From Desulfatitalea alkaliphila (GTDB lineage: Bacteria; Desulfobacterota; Desulfobacteria; Desulfobacterales; Desulfosarcinaceae): a stretch of 64,000 nt of DNA. The stretch covers positions 50,362 through 114,361 of the forward strand of contig NZ_JALJRB010000015.1 of assembly GCF_022968795.1 (NCBI RefSeq), written 5' to 3'. The first letter of the stretch is position 1. Each line of letters starts with the position of its first letter. Positions 50,983-60,757 of this stretch are shown here, piece by piece. The notes beneath the pieces were generated by a model. It had not been told where the DNA came from. It made no database searches and was given only the letters and a program-made list of their open reading frames with translations. The position numbers and the translations under genes are program-made.

Positions 50983-51957
50983 ATGGCGACCACCGTTCAG
51001 CTCACCGAAGTCCGCAAAGCCGAAGTCACCTTCCTGGTGGACAACTACACCGACCTCCTGCTGCCCGACACCGAAACCGTCAAACGGATGCGCACCACGC
51101 CGCCCAACGCCCCAATGGCCGAGCACGGTCTCTCCTATCTGGTCACCGTCCACACCGCCAATGGGCGCCACACCCTGCTGATGGACGCCGGCATCTCCGG
51201 CACCTGCCTGAGCCACAACGCCGCCCTGCTGCCCATCAGCATCGCCGCTCAATTGGACGTGGTGCAGCAGCGCATCGAAGATGTGGGCGCCATCGTTTTA
51301 AGCCACGGTCACTTCGACCACTTCGGCGGCCTGGACGCCTTTCTGCGACGCCAGGAGCGCAAGATGCCCCTGGTGGTGCACCCTGACGCCTTCGTCGAGC
51401 GGCGGCTCAACCTCGGCCCCGGCATGCAGGTGCCCATGCCCACCTTGACCGAGGCCTCCCTGAGCGCCGCCGGCGCCGTCCTCGACAAACGCCAGGGGCC
51501 CTCCACCATGGCCGATGGCCACATCCTGGTCTGCGGCCAAGTGGCCCGCACCACCCCCTTCGAGAAAGGGACGCCCAGTCTGGAAGCCAAACACGAAGAC
51601 AAATGGCAACAGGACCAATTCGTCGACGATCAGGCCATCGCCTTTCACCTTCAAGACCGGGGCCTGGTCATCCTGGGCGGCTGCTCCCACGCCGGTATCA
51701 TCAACACCATCGCCCACATCCGCAACGTGACCGGCGTCGACCAGGTGCACGCCGTGCTGGGCGGCTTTCACCTCAGCGGCGCCGGCGAAGACCTGATCGC
51801 ACCAACGGTGCAGGCCATGCAGGAAATCGCCCCGCAGCTGGTGGTCCCCACCCATTGCACCGGCTGGAAGGCCATCGATGCTTTCGCCGCCGCCATGCCC
51901 GAGCAGTTCGTGCTCAATTCAGTGGGCACCACTTATCTGTTTCAGGGCCGCGCCTGA
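50983..51957 (+). CDS. MBL-fold metallo-hydrolase, dihydropterin-phosphate-synthase-like
   Basis: 324 residues with the metal-binding motif LSHGHFDHFGG (residues 106-116), a later GCSHAGIINTI and a C-terminal PTHCTGWKA. This is the subfamily related to the methanopterin-type ribofuranosylaminobenzene phosphate synthases; most bacterial members are uncharacterised hydrolases. The ATG at 50983 has AAAGGAG upstream. It probably shares the sigma-54 promoter of the flavin-binding gene. Confidence 0.85.
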   Translation: MATTVQLTEVRKAEVTFLVDNYTDLLLPDTETVKRMRTTPPNAPMAEHGLSYLVTVHTANGRHTLLMDAGISGTCLSHNAALLPISIAAQLDVVQQRIEDVGAIVLSHGHFDHFGGLDAFLRRQERKMPLVVHPDAFVERRLNLGPGMQVPMPTLTEASLSAAGAVLDKRQGPSTMADGHILVCGQVARTTPFEKGTPSLEAKHEDKWQQDQFVDDQAIAFHLQDRGLVILGGCSHAGIINTIAHIRNVTGVDQVHAVLGGFHLSGAGEDLIAPTVQAMQEIAPQLVVPTHCTGWKAIDAFAAAMPEQFVLNSVGTTYLFQGRA

Positions 51958-52008
51958 GATGTTATAAGCCGATAGGCACCCGAACATGTGCCGGGAAAGG
52001 ACAACGGC

Positions 52009-52248
52009 GTGGCCTATCTCAAAAACAGTGTTTTACTGCTCATCGGACTGCTGTTCACCCTCCTGGGCATCCAGGTCCTCATCGGCGCGTACCGGTTGAC
52101 CGATCCGTTCTCCTTCGTGTTGACCTTTTTCGCCGCCAACTTCATCATCCTGATCAGTGCGGCGCTCAGCCTGGGGTTCGCCCTGCGGCTGCTGCGGGTC
52201 GGGCAGGGTGTCCCCGACCCGGAAACGCCGCCCGACGAAGACCCTTGA
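52009..52248 (+). CDS. Small two-helix membrane protein
   Basis: 79 residues with two membrane helices (SVLLLIGLLFTLLGIQVLI; FVLTFFAANFIILISAAL) and an acidic Pro-rich tail. Function unknown. The start is a GTG with GGAAAGGA upstream; an earlier GTG at 51988 has no ribosome-binding site. It follows the MBL-fold gene by 51 bp. Confidence 0.6.
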   Translation: MAYLKNSVLLLIGLLFTLLGIQVLIGAYRLTDPFSFVLTFFAANFIILISAALSLGFALRLLRVGQGVPDPETPPDEDP

Positions 52249-52342
52249 GCTGTCCGCGGCAACAGCGAAACGATGCCCTTGCGGGCGAGCCGCACCACCC
52301 CAGCCCGATCGACGGTCCTGAACCAAAGCCGCGGAGCTCCCG

Positions 52343-53272
52343 ATGCACATCCTGACCACCATCATTCCCATCTTCATCGTGGTGCTGGTGGGTTGGCTCG
52401 TGCAACGGCGCGGCTTCCTGCCCGAGGCCTTCGTCGCCCCCGCCAACCGCCTGGTATTTTACGTAGCCATCCCCGCCATGATGTTTCAGGCCATCGTCAA
52501 ATCGGACCTCACCGCATTGCTCCGCCCCGGCTTGATTCTGCTCACCCTGGCGGTCGCGGCCCTCACCTATGCCGTCGCCTGGCTGATCTGCAGCGTCAGC
52601 CGCATCCCCCGATCCTCCGCCGGCACCTTCATCCAGGTATCCGGTCACGGCAACCTGGGCTACATCGGTCTGGCGGTCGCCTTCTACTATCTGGGCAGCG
52701 AGGGCCTGGCCCATGCCAGCGTCATCGCCGGCTTTTTGATGATACTGCAAAACACCCTTTCCATCGTCGCCCTGCAAGCCCACGCGCCGGCCCGCAGCAC
52801 ACCGCGCAAAGGCAAACATTTGCTGCTGTTGCGCCAACTCTTGACCAATCCGGTGATCGTCTCCGTGCTGGCCGGCATGCTCTTTTCGCTGCTCGCCCTC
52901 CCGCTGCCGCTGGTGGTCGCACGCACACTGGCCATCCTCAGCGGCATGGCCCTGCCCCTGGCCTTGCTGGTCATCGGCGCCTCCCTCTCGTTCGACCACA
53001 TGCGCGCCCACCTCCCGCAAGCCATCGGCGCCACCGCCGTCAAAGTGCTTTTGATGCCCGCATCGGGCTGGCTGCTGTTTCAGATCTTCGGCCTGCCACC
53101 AACGCAAACATTGCCGGCGCTGATCCTGCTGGCCTCGCCCACCGCCACCATCACCTACATCATGGCCAAGGAGATGCAAGGCAACAGCAACCTGGCCTCC
53201 GCCACCATCTCCATCAGCACCCTGGCCTCCGCCCTGACCTACATCTTATGGCTCCAGGTGGGGTCGGGCTGA
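52343..53272 (+). CDS. AEC family transporter (auxin efflux carrier-like)
   Basis: 309 residues, about ten membrane helices, opening with ILTTIIPIFIVVLVGWLVQR and containing the crossing-region pattern VSGHGNLGYIGL. Members move malate, malonate and other carboxylates. The substrate is not predictable. Confidence 0.9.
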   Translation: MHILTTIIPIFIVVLVGWLVQRRGFLPEAFVAPANRLVFYVAIPAMMFQAIVKSDLTALLRPGLILLTLAVAALTYAVAWLICSVSRIPRSSAGTFIQVSGHGNLGYIGLAVAFYYLGSEGLAHASVIAGFLMILQNTLSIVALQAHAPARSTPRKGKHLLLLRQLLTNPVIVSVLAGMLFSLLALPLPLVVARTLAILSGMALPLALLVIGASLSFDHMRAHLPQAIGATAVKVLLMPASGWLLFQIFGLPPTQTLPALILLASPTATITYIMAKEMQGNSNLASATISISTLASALTYILWLQVGSG

Positions 53273-53482
53273 TCCATCCGGCCTGAAACCGGCAATACCG
53301 GCCCTGAAGAGAGAACCGGACCGGATGGCGTATCCATATTGAAATCCAATGAGAAATTGGCCATATTTCGTCCAGCGCACATATTTCTGATCGACGCAGG
53401 CTTTTTGGAAGGAGCTCAAAAAGCCGCGCACAGGCGCCCGGCGACATATCGCGTGAACACATCCGATCCAACAAGGAAAACC

Positions 53483-54718
53483 ATGCCCAATCCATCTTCC
53501 CGGCAACCCGCCTATGCCTACCTGATTACGGCCCTCTGTTTCAGCATCCAGGCGTTAGGGATAGGCACCTATATTGCCTTCGGCGTTTTCTTCAACCCAC
53601 TGATGGAGGCGTTCGGCTGGTCCCGGGCCGCAATCTCCGGGGCATCTTCGACCGCCTTTCTCAGCATGGGTCTCTTTGGCATGATGGTCGGCCGCTTGAA
53701 CGACCGTTTCGGGCCGCGCCGGCTCATGTCGGTCGCGGCACTGCTGCTGGGGCTGGGTTGTCTCCTGATGGCCCGGGTGACCACCCTCTGGGAACTCTAC
53801 CTTTTTTTCGGCATCATCTTCGGAATGGGTCTCAGCGCCATCGATGTCATTGCGCTAACCACCATCGCCCGCTGGTTCACCCATCGGCGGGGATTCATGA
53901 CCGGTATTGTCAAGGTGGGCACCGGCGCCGGACAATTTTTCATCCCGCTGCTCGCCGGCGCCCTGATCCTGCTTTACGGCTGGCGGTGGGCCATAGCGAT
54001 CATCGGTATTGGTGTTACATTAATTTTGCTGCTCATGGCCCAATTGCTGCGCCGTGATCCTGGCGCATCGGGATTGACAAGCCGACCGGTGACCGCCGAC
54101 AGGGCTCTCACGGCAACAGACCCCGGGCTCTCCTTGTCCCAAGTATTCAGAACGGTCCAATTGTGGACCATCTGCATGCTCAATATGTTCCTCGTCTTCT
54201 GCCTGATGATTATCATGCTGCACATCGTCCCTTATGCCCGCGATGTCGGCATCCCCCATATTCAAGCCGCCGGCATTCTTTCCACCATCGGTGCGGTGAG
54301 CATGCTGGGGCGTTTCGTCTGCGGCCTGATCATCGATCGAAGGGGCAGCAAACCCGTCATGAGCTTCTGTTTCTTTTTACTATTGGTCGATCTCGTGTGG
54401 TTGCAGTTCGCCCACCAGCTCTGGATGCTCTATCTTTTTGGCGCTTTGTATGGTTTGGCCCACGGCGGTTGTTTTACCGCCATCAGCCCCCTGGTGGCCG
54501 AGTGGTTCGGCATTCGTTTCCACGGCACGCTTTTTGGTGTTGTCGTCTTTTTCGGCACCCTCGGCGGGGCAACCGGACCCCTGCTGGCCGGATATTTGTT
54601 CGACATCAGCGGCAACTACGCGCTCGCGTTCCGGATCGTCACCCTTGTGGCCCTCTTCGCATGGGCGCTGCTGCTTACCCTGCGCCCGATGCGGATCAGC
54701 GAACACGAATCCTTCTGA
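53483..54718 (+). CDS. MFS transporter, OFA/monocarboxylate-type
   Basis: 411 residues with twelve membrane helices; the loop GRLNDRFGPRRL between helices 2 and 3 is the MFS signature, and VGTGAGQFFIPL and GLAHGGCFTAISPL match oxalate/formate-antiporter and monocarboxylate-type members. ATG at 53483 with AAGGA upstream. An imperfect GGCTTTTTG hairpin lies upstream at 53399. Confidence 0.9.
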   Translation: MPNPSSRQPAYAYLITALCFSIQALGIGTYIAFGVFFNPLMEAFGWSRAAISGASSTAFLSMGLFGMMVGRLNDRFGPRRLMSVAALLLGLGCLLMARVTTLWELYLFFGIIFGMGLSAIDVIALTTIARWFTHRRGFMTGIVKVGTGAGQFFIPLLAGALILLYGWRWAIAIIGIGVTLILLLMAQLLRRDPGASGLTSRPVTADRALTATDPGLSLSQVFRTVQLWTICMLNMFLVFCLMIIMLHIVPYARDVGIPHIQAAGILSTIGAVSMLGRFVCGLIIDRRGSKPVMSFCFFLLLVDLVWLQFAHQLWMLYLFGALYGLAHGGCFTAISPLVAEWFGIRFHGTLFGVVVFFGTLGGATGPLLAGYLFDISGNYALAFRIVTLVALFAWALLLTLRPMRISEHESF

Positions 54719-54807
54719 TCGATGATATCAGGGATTGTTGCCGTCCATATCCAAAGCCAGAATTTTTTCCGGCCGGCCGCTGAACTTTTGGTGCATAGGC
54801 CTCCCGA

Positions 54808-56034
54808 TCAAACCCGGACAGGGGGGTCGGTGGGTCCGGCACCCTGTCCGGAGCAGTCCGTGGGCTCCATGGCATATCCGTCCGCCTTGAGCGCATTTTC
54901 GATTTCACGGATATGCGCATCGTTGCGGGTTTCCAGCTCCAACTCGACCCGGGTTTCGTCGATGGCGCTGCGCTGCGCGCTTCTATCATGATAGATGTGC
55001 AAGATGTTGGCTTCCAGGGCCGCCACCTTGTTCAGCAGACGGGCCAATACCCCGGGCCTGTCACTCAAGGTCAAACGGATCCGCATGATGCGGCCCAAAA
55101 GGGGGATGTCCACATTGCCGCCGGAAACCAGGAGCACGATTTTTTCGTCACGGCGGTGTCGGACGCTGCCATTCAGCAGCGCAGCCAGGGGCGCCGCGCC
55201 GGCACCCTCCGCCAGCAACTTTTTGCGATCCAGCAGAATCTGCATCGAAGCGGCGATATCCGCCTCCTGCACCGTTACCAGTTCATCGACCGTCTTGCGA
55301 ATCATCCGGAACGGAATCTCACCCAACTGCTTCACGCTGATGCCGTCCGCAAGGGAGGGCTCCGCTGGAACCGACACACACTTCCCGGCACGCAGCGCCA
55401 TCCGGGCAGAGGGACAGGCTGCTGCTTCGACACCGATCACCCGTATCCGCGGGTTCGTCGCTTTGATGACACTGCCGATGCCCGCAATGAGTCCACCGCC
55501 GCCCACCGGAACGATGATTGTCTCCACATCCGGCAGAACGGAAAGAATTTCCAGGCCGATGGTCCCCTGGCCGCAGATGATGTCCTCATCATCGAAGGGG
55601 TGAATGAAGGTCATCCCCTCCTTTGCTATTTCCCGTGCCCTGGCGACACTCTCTTCCAGGGTGGCGCCGTTGATGATGATATTGCCGCCGTACCCGCGCG
55701 TGGCCTCCCGCTTGCTGATCGATGACCACTGCGGCATGACGACGGTGGCGGGCAGACCTGCCTCCCGGGCCGCCAGGGCGACGCCCTGGGCATGATTGCC
55801 GGCAGAGGCGGTAACCACGCCTTTGGCTGAAATGGTGTTCTGCATGCAGCCCCGGACCAGCTTGGCGGCCGCGCCTCTGATTTTGAACGATCCTGTTTTT
55901 TGAAGATTCTCGAGCTTCAGGTAAATATGGGCATCGAACTGCGAACTGAGCGTCGGCGAATAGACCAGCGGCGTTCGAAAGATGTGATCGTCGATCCGGC
56001 GCGACGTCTGCTCGATCTTTTCCAGGGTAGGCAT
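54808..56034 (-). CDS. Threonine ammonia-lyase with ACT domain
   Basis: 408 residues: a PLP-dependent fold type II lyase with Lys51 in SFKIRGAAAKL, ASAGNHAQGVA (substrate loop) and PVGGGGLIAGIG (phosphate-binding loop). An ACT domain at about 330-400 allows amino-acid feedback. Deaminates threonine, and often serine, to 2-oxoacid and ammonia. It is a single gene. It is not an aromatic ammonia-lyase, so it does not supply an aryl-polyene starter. Confidence 0.93.
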   Translation of the reverse strand: MPTLEKIEQTSRRIDDHIFRTPLVYSPTLSSQFDAHIYLKLENLQKTGSFKIRGAAAKLVRGCMQNTISAKGVVTASAGNHAQGVALAAREAGLPATVVMPQWSSISKREATRGYGGNIIINGATLEESVARAREIAKEGMTFIHPFDDEDIICGQGTIGLEILSVLPDVETIIVPVGGGGLIAGIGSVIKATNPRIRVIGVEAAACPSARMALRAGKCVSVPAEPSLADGISVKQLGEIPFRMIRKTVDELVTVQEADIAASMQILLDRKKLLAEGAGAAPLAALLNGSVRHRRDEKIVLLVSGGNVDIPLLGRIMRIRLTLSDRPGVLARLLNKVAALEANILHIYHDRSAQRSAIDETRVELELETRNDAHIREIENALKADGYAMEPTDCSGQGAGPTDPPVRV

Positions 56035-56250
56035 CGGCGTTCTCCACCTTTTCGATCGGCGCCTGCCGCGGACCGCAGCGCCGCCGGGGTCAAACAGCAA
56101 GCAAAGCGTTCATCAATCCGTCATCCCCGATGACCTTCTTCATGGCTGAAAATAGGGATGGGTCGTCCACAAGTAAACAGAAGCGGGGACAGCCCCGGAC
56201 AACTTCATTGTATCGGAAGGGAGCACTGAAATTATCGCAATGGGGTAGCG

Positions 56251-57078
56251 CTAAGGAAAGCGAATGGATTGGACCTCGGCTTTGAAAAAGACGAAGTGGT
56301 CTGCCGTACCGAACATGTTGCCCGCCGCCACCCGGAAAGGAAGGCGAAAGCCTTGCACTTCGCGGAAATCGGACAATTGCCCACCGAATGGTTGCAGCCG
56401 ATGCGTTTTGTCAGGATTTGCATCGCTCCAGCGCATGAAGTGCACCTCGATGGGGCGCCCATCACCGTCGACCTTCAGATCCACAGCCTGTGCAAACCCC
56501 ATGTGACTCACGGTGACGCGAGCCGTGTGTTCATCCACCGCCTCCCAAACAATGCCCGGCCCGGGAAGCAAAGCCGCAGGGGTCCAGAACACGGCCTCCG
56601 CGACATACCGACCATATGCGGATCGGGCGTGGTCCGCATCGCCTCCCATCCGGGCAACAGGCAGCAGGCCGAAAATACGGAATCGGGTCCACCGACCGGA
56701 ATCAGAGCCGGAAACGGGCACGACCCCCGGCAAACGAAGTTTCCAGACAAAACCCGCCGGCGCCGCGAGAATCTGCTTTGCGTCCATCCGTTGATAGTTT
56801 GGGTTCTCCCGCGAACCCAAGCTGAACTTCCCCCCCATATCGATTTCGGCCACTGTCCACAAGGGTGTACCGGGCGCAATGACAAAATTGAAAAAGCGCC
56901 GTGCCGGTTCGGGCAAATCGGCCACCATGGAGGGTTCATATACGGGTGGGTTCGCCGGCTGCAAGGCGGTCAATCGGGACCATTCCATTCTCTCCGCCCG
57001 GCCGTCCCACAGGCGCAGCGCCAACAGCGCGAACAGGCCAAAACCCAGCACTGCCAAGAATCCATAGACGAACTTCAT
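56251..57078 (-). CDS. DUF6544-like protein
   Basis: 275 residues with one N-terminal membrane helix and a soluble part containing LPEPARRFFNFVIAPGTPLW, a pattern I associate with the DUF6544 family. Function unknown; probably anchored at the inner membrane facing the periplasm. The 216-bp region after it (before the lyase start) has no gene. Confidence 0.65.
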   Translation of the reverse strand: MKFVYGFLAVLGFGLFALLALRLWDGRAERMEWSRLTALQPANPPVYEPSMVADLPEPARRFFNFVIAPGTPLWTVAEIDMGGKFSLGSRENPNYQRMDAKQILAAPAGFVWKLRLPGVVPVSGSDSGRWTRFRIFGLLPVARMGGDADHARSAYGRYVAEAVFWTPAALLPGPGIVWEAVDEHTARVTVSHMGFAQAVDLKVDGDGRPIEVHFMRWSDANPDKTHRLQPFGGQLSDFREVQGFRLPFRVAAGNMFGTADHFVFFKAEVQSIRFP

Positions 57079-57134
57079 AAAAGCACCCTGATCCGTTTAC
57101 GATGGGGATATTGTCTGCGCAAGCGACATTCTCG

Positions 57135-58676
57135 TCAATCCCAAACGCTGGTGGTGCGAAAGAAGCGCCTGGCCGCCTCCCGGGCCTGATCGGAGGCCCC
57201 GGAAAAATCGGGCCGGATCATCAAATCCGTGCACCCGGTGTCGGGCGGCGTGTCCGGATCGGCCACAAAATCGAACAGAAGCCTGCCGGCGCAGGTGTCC
57301 ACAGCATTGACGTCGATACCCTGCAGCAAGGTCATCATCAGGGTGCCGTGGTTGGCGGTGGGCAATTCGACCAGGTACTGCCTGTCGCCCGGGTAGTGGC
57401 TTTTGGCGAAGCGGGCGAATTGGACCGGGGTTTGGGGATCCATGTCCCCGTTGAGCAGCAGCATGGGGCTGTCGGTGGCCGGCCACTGATGGGTGGCGGC
57501 ATCGAGGGGATAGATCGGCCAGCCGATCCGGTCGCGGGCGATGTACTGGTCCAGCGTTTCATCCGGACTTGCGTAGGCGATATCGGAAAACGCCTGCGCC
57601 TGGTCCAGGGACAGCCCGCCGATCAGTTCGGAAGTGATGATGTGGGTGTCCAGATTGTAGCTGAACAAGGGGTACACCTCCGCTTCCTCCGGCTCATCCT
57701 CTTCAGCGAAAAGGGCTTTGATGATCTCCACGTCATCTGCACTGCAGCGGTTGATGCGGTAAAGCAGGGCCGGCAGCACCATCCGGCCCCACCAGTTGCG
57801 GCCCAGCTCGGCCAGCTTCTGCCGCAGGGCGGCCCGGCTGATCAGGGGGTTCAGGTCCGCGCATAGTCCGGCGCCGTCGATTCGGGCATAGGTGTCATCG
57901 AGTACCGCCAGGCTGTCGGCGCCATATGTCTGCATGCGCCCGCCGCAGGTGGGATCGGCATCGCAGCGCTGCAGGATATCGAGCACCAGATGGTTGGCAT
58001 TCTGATCGTACACATCGATGGGATACAACCCGTTATCCGGACCGGCCGGCACGACCCCGTCGAGAATGAGGCCGTCGAGCATGTCCGGGTAGAGGAAAGC
58101 GAATCGCTGCGCCAGATAAGTGCCGTAGGAGACGCCGTAGAGAAAGCGCCGGCCTTCGCCGCCCACGCGGTGCATCCAGGCCGCCACATCGTGCGCCGCC
58201 TGGGTCGGGTTGAACATCGCCAGACCGGCCTCCCCCCATTGCGAGAGCAGATCGGCCGCACATTCGGCCGACCCGTCCGCCGACCCGGGGCAGGTCAAAG
58301 GGCTCGATGCCCCGGCACCCCGGTGTTCAACGGCATAGTAGTCCCACTCGGTATGGCGCTGCGCCCAGACTTCCAGGGGATAGGCATAGCTCGCGATGCT
58401 TTCGCCCGGCCCACCCATCAAAAACCAGATTTGACCCTTTTTGATCTCCCCCGCTCCCCTGGCGCGCATCACCAGCACGTCGATCGACGCGCCCTCGGCA
58501 TCTTGGTGATTCAGCGGCATGGCAAGCGTGCGGCATTCGAGGCCCGGGCCGGCATCCAAATACGCGGGGCAGGCGCTCCAGCGCGATGACGTCCCGGGAG
58601 CGTTGCCCCCACCACAGGCGGCAATTGCACAAAACAAGAATATGACAAACGACAAGCGACTGATTTTTCGCGGCAT
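57135..58676 (-). CDS. Alpha/beta hydrolase lipoprotein, TAP-like peptidase family
   Basis: 513 residues with a type II signal peptide (lipobox AIAAC). The nucleophile is in GVSYGTYLAQRF; Asp is in LLNGDMDPQTPVQF and His in PTANHGTL, and YAVEHRGAGAS supplies the oxyanion region. The C-terminal part is the TAP-like domain of tripeptidyl aminopeptidases. It probably cleaves peptides or esters in the periplasm or at the outer membrane. Confidence 0.87.
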   Translation of the reverse strand: MPRKISRLSFVIFLFCAIAACGGGNAPGTSSRWSACPAYLDAGPGLECRTLAMPLNHQDAEGASIDVLVMRARGAGEIKKGQIWFLMGGPGESIASYAYPLEVWAQRHTEWDYYAVEHRGAGASSPLTCPGSADGSAECAADLLSQWGEAGLAMFNPTQAAHDVAAWMHRVGGEGRRFLYGVSYGTYLAQRFAFLYPDMLDGLILDGVVPAGPDNGLYPIDVYDQNANHLVLDILQRCDADPTCGGRMQTYGADSLAVLDDTYARIDGAGLCADLNPLISRAALRQKLAELGRNWWGRMVLPALLYRINRCSADDVEIIKALFAEEDEPEEAEVYPLFSYNLDTHIITSELIGGLSLDQAQAFSDIAYASPDETLDQYIARDRIGWPIYPLDAATHQWPATDSPMLLLNGDMDPQTPVQFARFAKSHYPGDRQYLVELPTANHGTLMMTLLQGIDVNAVDTCAGRLLFDFVADPDTPPDTGCTDLMIRPDFSGASDQAREAARRFFRTTSVWD

Positions 58677-58732
58677 AGCGCACACTCTTCATATTGGACC
58701 GGCATCGGACGGCATTCGCACGATTATTCGAA

Positions 58733-58921
58733 TCAATCGATGATATCGGGAAAACTTCCGATTTCTTGAGCCGCAGGGATGCCGTTTTTTTCCAGCGCGG
58801 CGGCTTGCAGGCGCAACGCAATTTTACCGTATGAAGGCCGTGGCCGACCGCGCGGTTTGTTCCCAGCGGATTTTTTCGCGACGGTCGTCCTCAAAATCGA
58901 AGGGCACCCGATCCGCCCCAA
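58733..58921 (-). CDS. Possible small AT-hook-like protein or gene remnant
   Basis: A 62-codon frame with a Lys/Arg-rich N-terminus containing KPRGRPRPSYGK, an AT-hook-like core, followed by a short helix-like segment. The start would be a TTG with weak AAGG upstream. It could be a small DNA-binding protein or the front of a decayed regulator. The rest of the 284-bp gap shows nothing. Confidence 0.3.
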   Translation of the reverse strand: MGRIGCPSILRTTVAKKSAGNKPRGRPRPSYGKIALRLQAAALEKNGIPAAQEIGSFPDIID

Positions 58922-58960
58922 GCAGAAACCTTGACGGTGGATTTTAAATCAGAATGCAAA

Positions 58961-59860
58961 TCAGCCCTTGCTGAATTCGGCAGGCGGCCGGCCGGAGCGC
59001 GAATAGACGCTCATCGCCGTTACGGTGACCAATACCAGCCCCATACCCACGATTTGCGGGCCAACCAGCTTTTCGTTCAACACCACGACACCGAACAGCG
59101 ACGCGGTAACCGGTTCGACCATTGCCACGATGGCGGCCACGGCCGGGGCCGTATGATTCAGGCCGATAACATAGAGAACGAACGACAAACCGGCGCCGAG
59201 CACCCCTATTGCAGCGAACAGCGGCCTATCCGGCGTACTCAAGGCGGCAACCGTCTGATCGGCGTCGCCGGACCGGACAAGGATCATGGCCAGTACCACG
59301 AACGCGATTGAGAGAATGGCCTGCGGGCTGCCGTGCGGCGCCGCATATTTAAAGCCGAAAATGAATATCGCGTAGGACAGCCCGGATAGCAGGCCGGCGC
59401 CCACCCCGATCGGCGTGACGCCGCTCGCACCGATGTCGTAAATTTGTGTCAGCAACACGATACCCACCATCACCACCGCGATGGCAACCCACTTCAACGC
59501 GGTGGGGCGTTCAAGCTTCAGTGCGAATGACACGAGATACACGAACACCGGGGCGCAGTACATCAACGTAACCGCAACCGCCAGGCTTCCCTGCGCAATG
59601 CTGACGAAATAGAACGCGAAATTGCCGGCCACGCCGATGCCGGCAATCGCCGACCAGAACCATAACCGGCGATTCGCCAGCCCGCTGCCCCGCGGCCGCA
59701 GCAGTAGCCAAACGAGCACGAACAGCAGTCCGATGGCACCCCGGTAGAAGGACACCACGAAGGCATCCCAACCACCGGCCATGAGGATACCGCCGATTCC
59801 GCCCGATAAGCCCCAGCAAGGCGCCGCCAGGGCAATGAAAGCTGTGCTTGCGCTCGCCAT
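58961..59860 (-). CDS. EamA/DMT-type transporter
   Basis: 299 residues, ten membrane helices in two EamA repeats (opening FIALAAPCWGLSGG; second repeat near GVGAGLLSGLSYAIF; end NHTAPAVAAIVAMVEPVTASLFG). Exporter of amino acids or other metabolites. A GTG at 59896 would add 12 residues. Confidence 0.92.
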   Translation of the reverse strand: MASASTAFIALAAPCWGLSGGIGGILMAGGWDAFVVSFYRGAIGLLFVLVWLLLRPRGSGLANRRLWFWSAIAGIGVAGNFAFYFVSIAQGSLAVAVTLMYCAPVFVYLVSFALKLERPTALKWVAIAVVMVGIVLLTQIYDIGASGVTPIGVGAGLLSGLSYAIFIFGFKYAAPHGSPQAILSIAFVVLAMILVRSGDADQTVAALSTPDRPLFAAIGVLGAGLSFVLYVIGLNHTAPAVAAIVAMVEPVTASLFGVVVLNEKLVGPQIVGMGLVLVTVTAMSVYSRSGRPPAEFSKG

Positions 59861-59914
59861 TTCAATCGTCAACGATTCATTCCGGGCCGATACCACCGGT
59901 AAAACCGATTTGCT

Positions 59915-60466
59915 TCATTGCAAAGGCCCCTTGGATGTCGACGCCGCACGTTCCAGTTTGGTCTGAACCCTTGCCATGAGTTCTTGAGCCACATTCTCGA
60001 CATTCGCCTTCACTGATGCACCCGACATCGCATCAAAATCATGTTCGCGCATGTCCGGAAGCCAGGATCCTTCGCCGGAAGTCGTCAGAAGGATGATGTT
60101 GGCAGTCGTCTGTTGGCGGTCAAGGAAGGTTCGAACGTCGTGATCAAGACCCCATGCCAGACACGTGTTGATCACAACCACCGCAGAGTAGCCCGCAGTG
60201 TCGATCTCTTCCAGCTGTTGGATGCCCATCGTATGGTGCGGGATCTGCTCACTCGCGAGCAGTTTCTGAAGCTCTGCAACGAGCAGTCGCTTATATTCCG
60301 TGTCGCGCGACACGATGAGCACAATACGCTCGCCGGGAATGGCGTCCAAATCAACACCCACCATGTCCTTCTGCGGCCAGAACCGTTGCGGTACGGCGCA
60401 TCCCGTTAGCAACAACAGTCCTAATAATATGCAAGACCAGGAATAACGGTTTGGTTCCGGTTTCAT
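59915..60466 (-). CDS. Lipoprotein of unknown function
   Basis: 183 residues with lipobox LLTGC (Cys23). The mature part has a Rossmann-like alternation (RIVLIVSRDTEYKRLLVAEL; YSAVVVINTCLAW; NIILLTTSGEG) and a helical tail. No family recognised. It lies 55 bp upstream of the EamA gene on the same strand. Confidence 0.7.
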   Translation of the reverse strand: MKPEPNRYSWSCILLGLLLLTGCAVPQRFWPQKDMVGVDLDAIPGERIVLIVSRDTEYKRLLVAELQKLLASEQIPHHTMGIQQLEEIDTAGYSAVVVINTCLAWGLDHDVRTFLDRQQTTANIILLTTSGEGSWLPDMREHDFDAMSGASVKANVENVAQELMARVQTKLERAASTSKGPLQ

Positions 60467-60757
60467 CTTCAGATGTCTCCTTCAGCACAAAGACAGCCTG
60501 GCGCGGCACGGCTGCCAAAGCAACCTGCGTGGCGCGTCGGGACGCTCCTTGGGTAGGCATCAAAACAATATTCGCAGGGACGAGTGAAACGCGTCCGCTG
60601 AAAAAAAGCTTGGCCCACCGCTGTTTTCAGCACTTTCAACCCTTGACCATCAGCCGCTGTTTCACCCTGAGTGTTTTCACCTCTGCCTGTTTTCTTCAGC
60701 CTTGCCGAACTTGATGTCTTGTCCGCGCCAACCGAACGCTTCGATCTCATCGAAAAA

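Noticed and set aside
54808..56034. Ammonia-lyase as supplier of an aryl-polyene starter
   Set aside because: The motifs are those of PLP-dependent threonine ammonia-lyase, not of MIO-type His/Tyr ammonia-lyases, and it is 27 kb from the cluster.
60469..60750. Leftward 93-codon frame between the macro-domain and lipoprotein genes
   Set aside because: Composition is Ser/Arg/Gly-rich without motif or ribosome-binding site; treated as non-coding.
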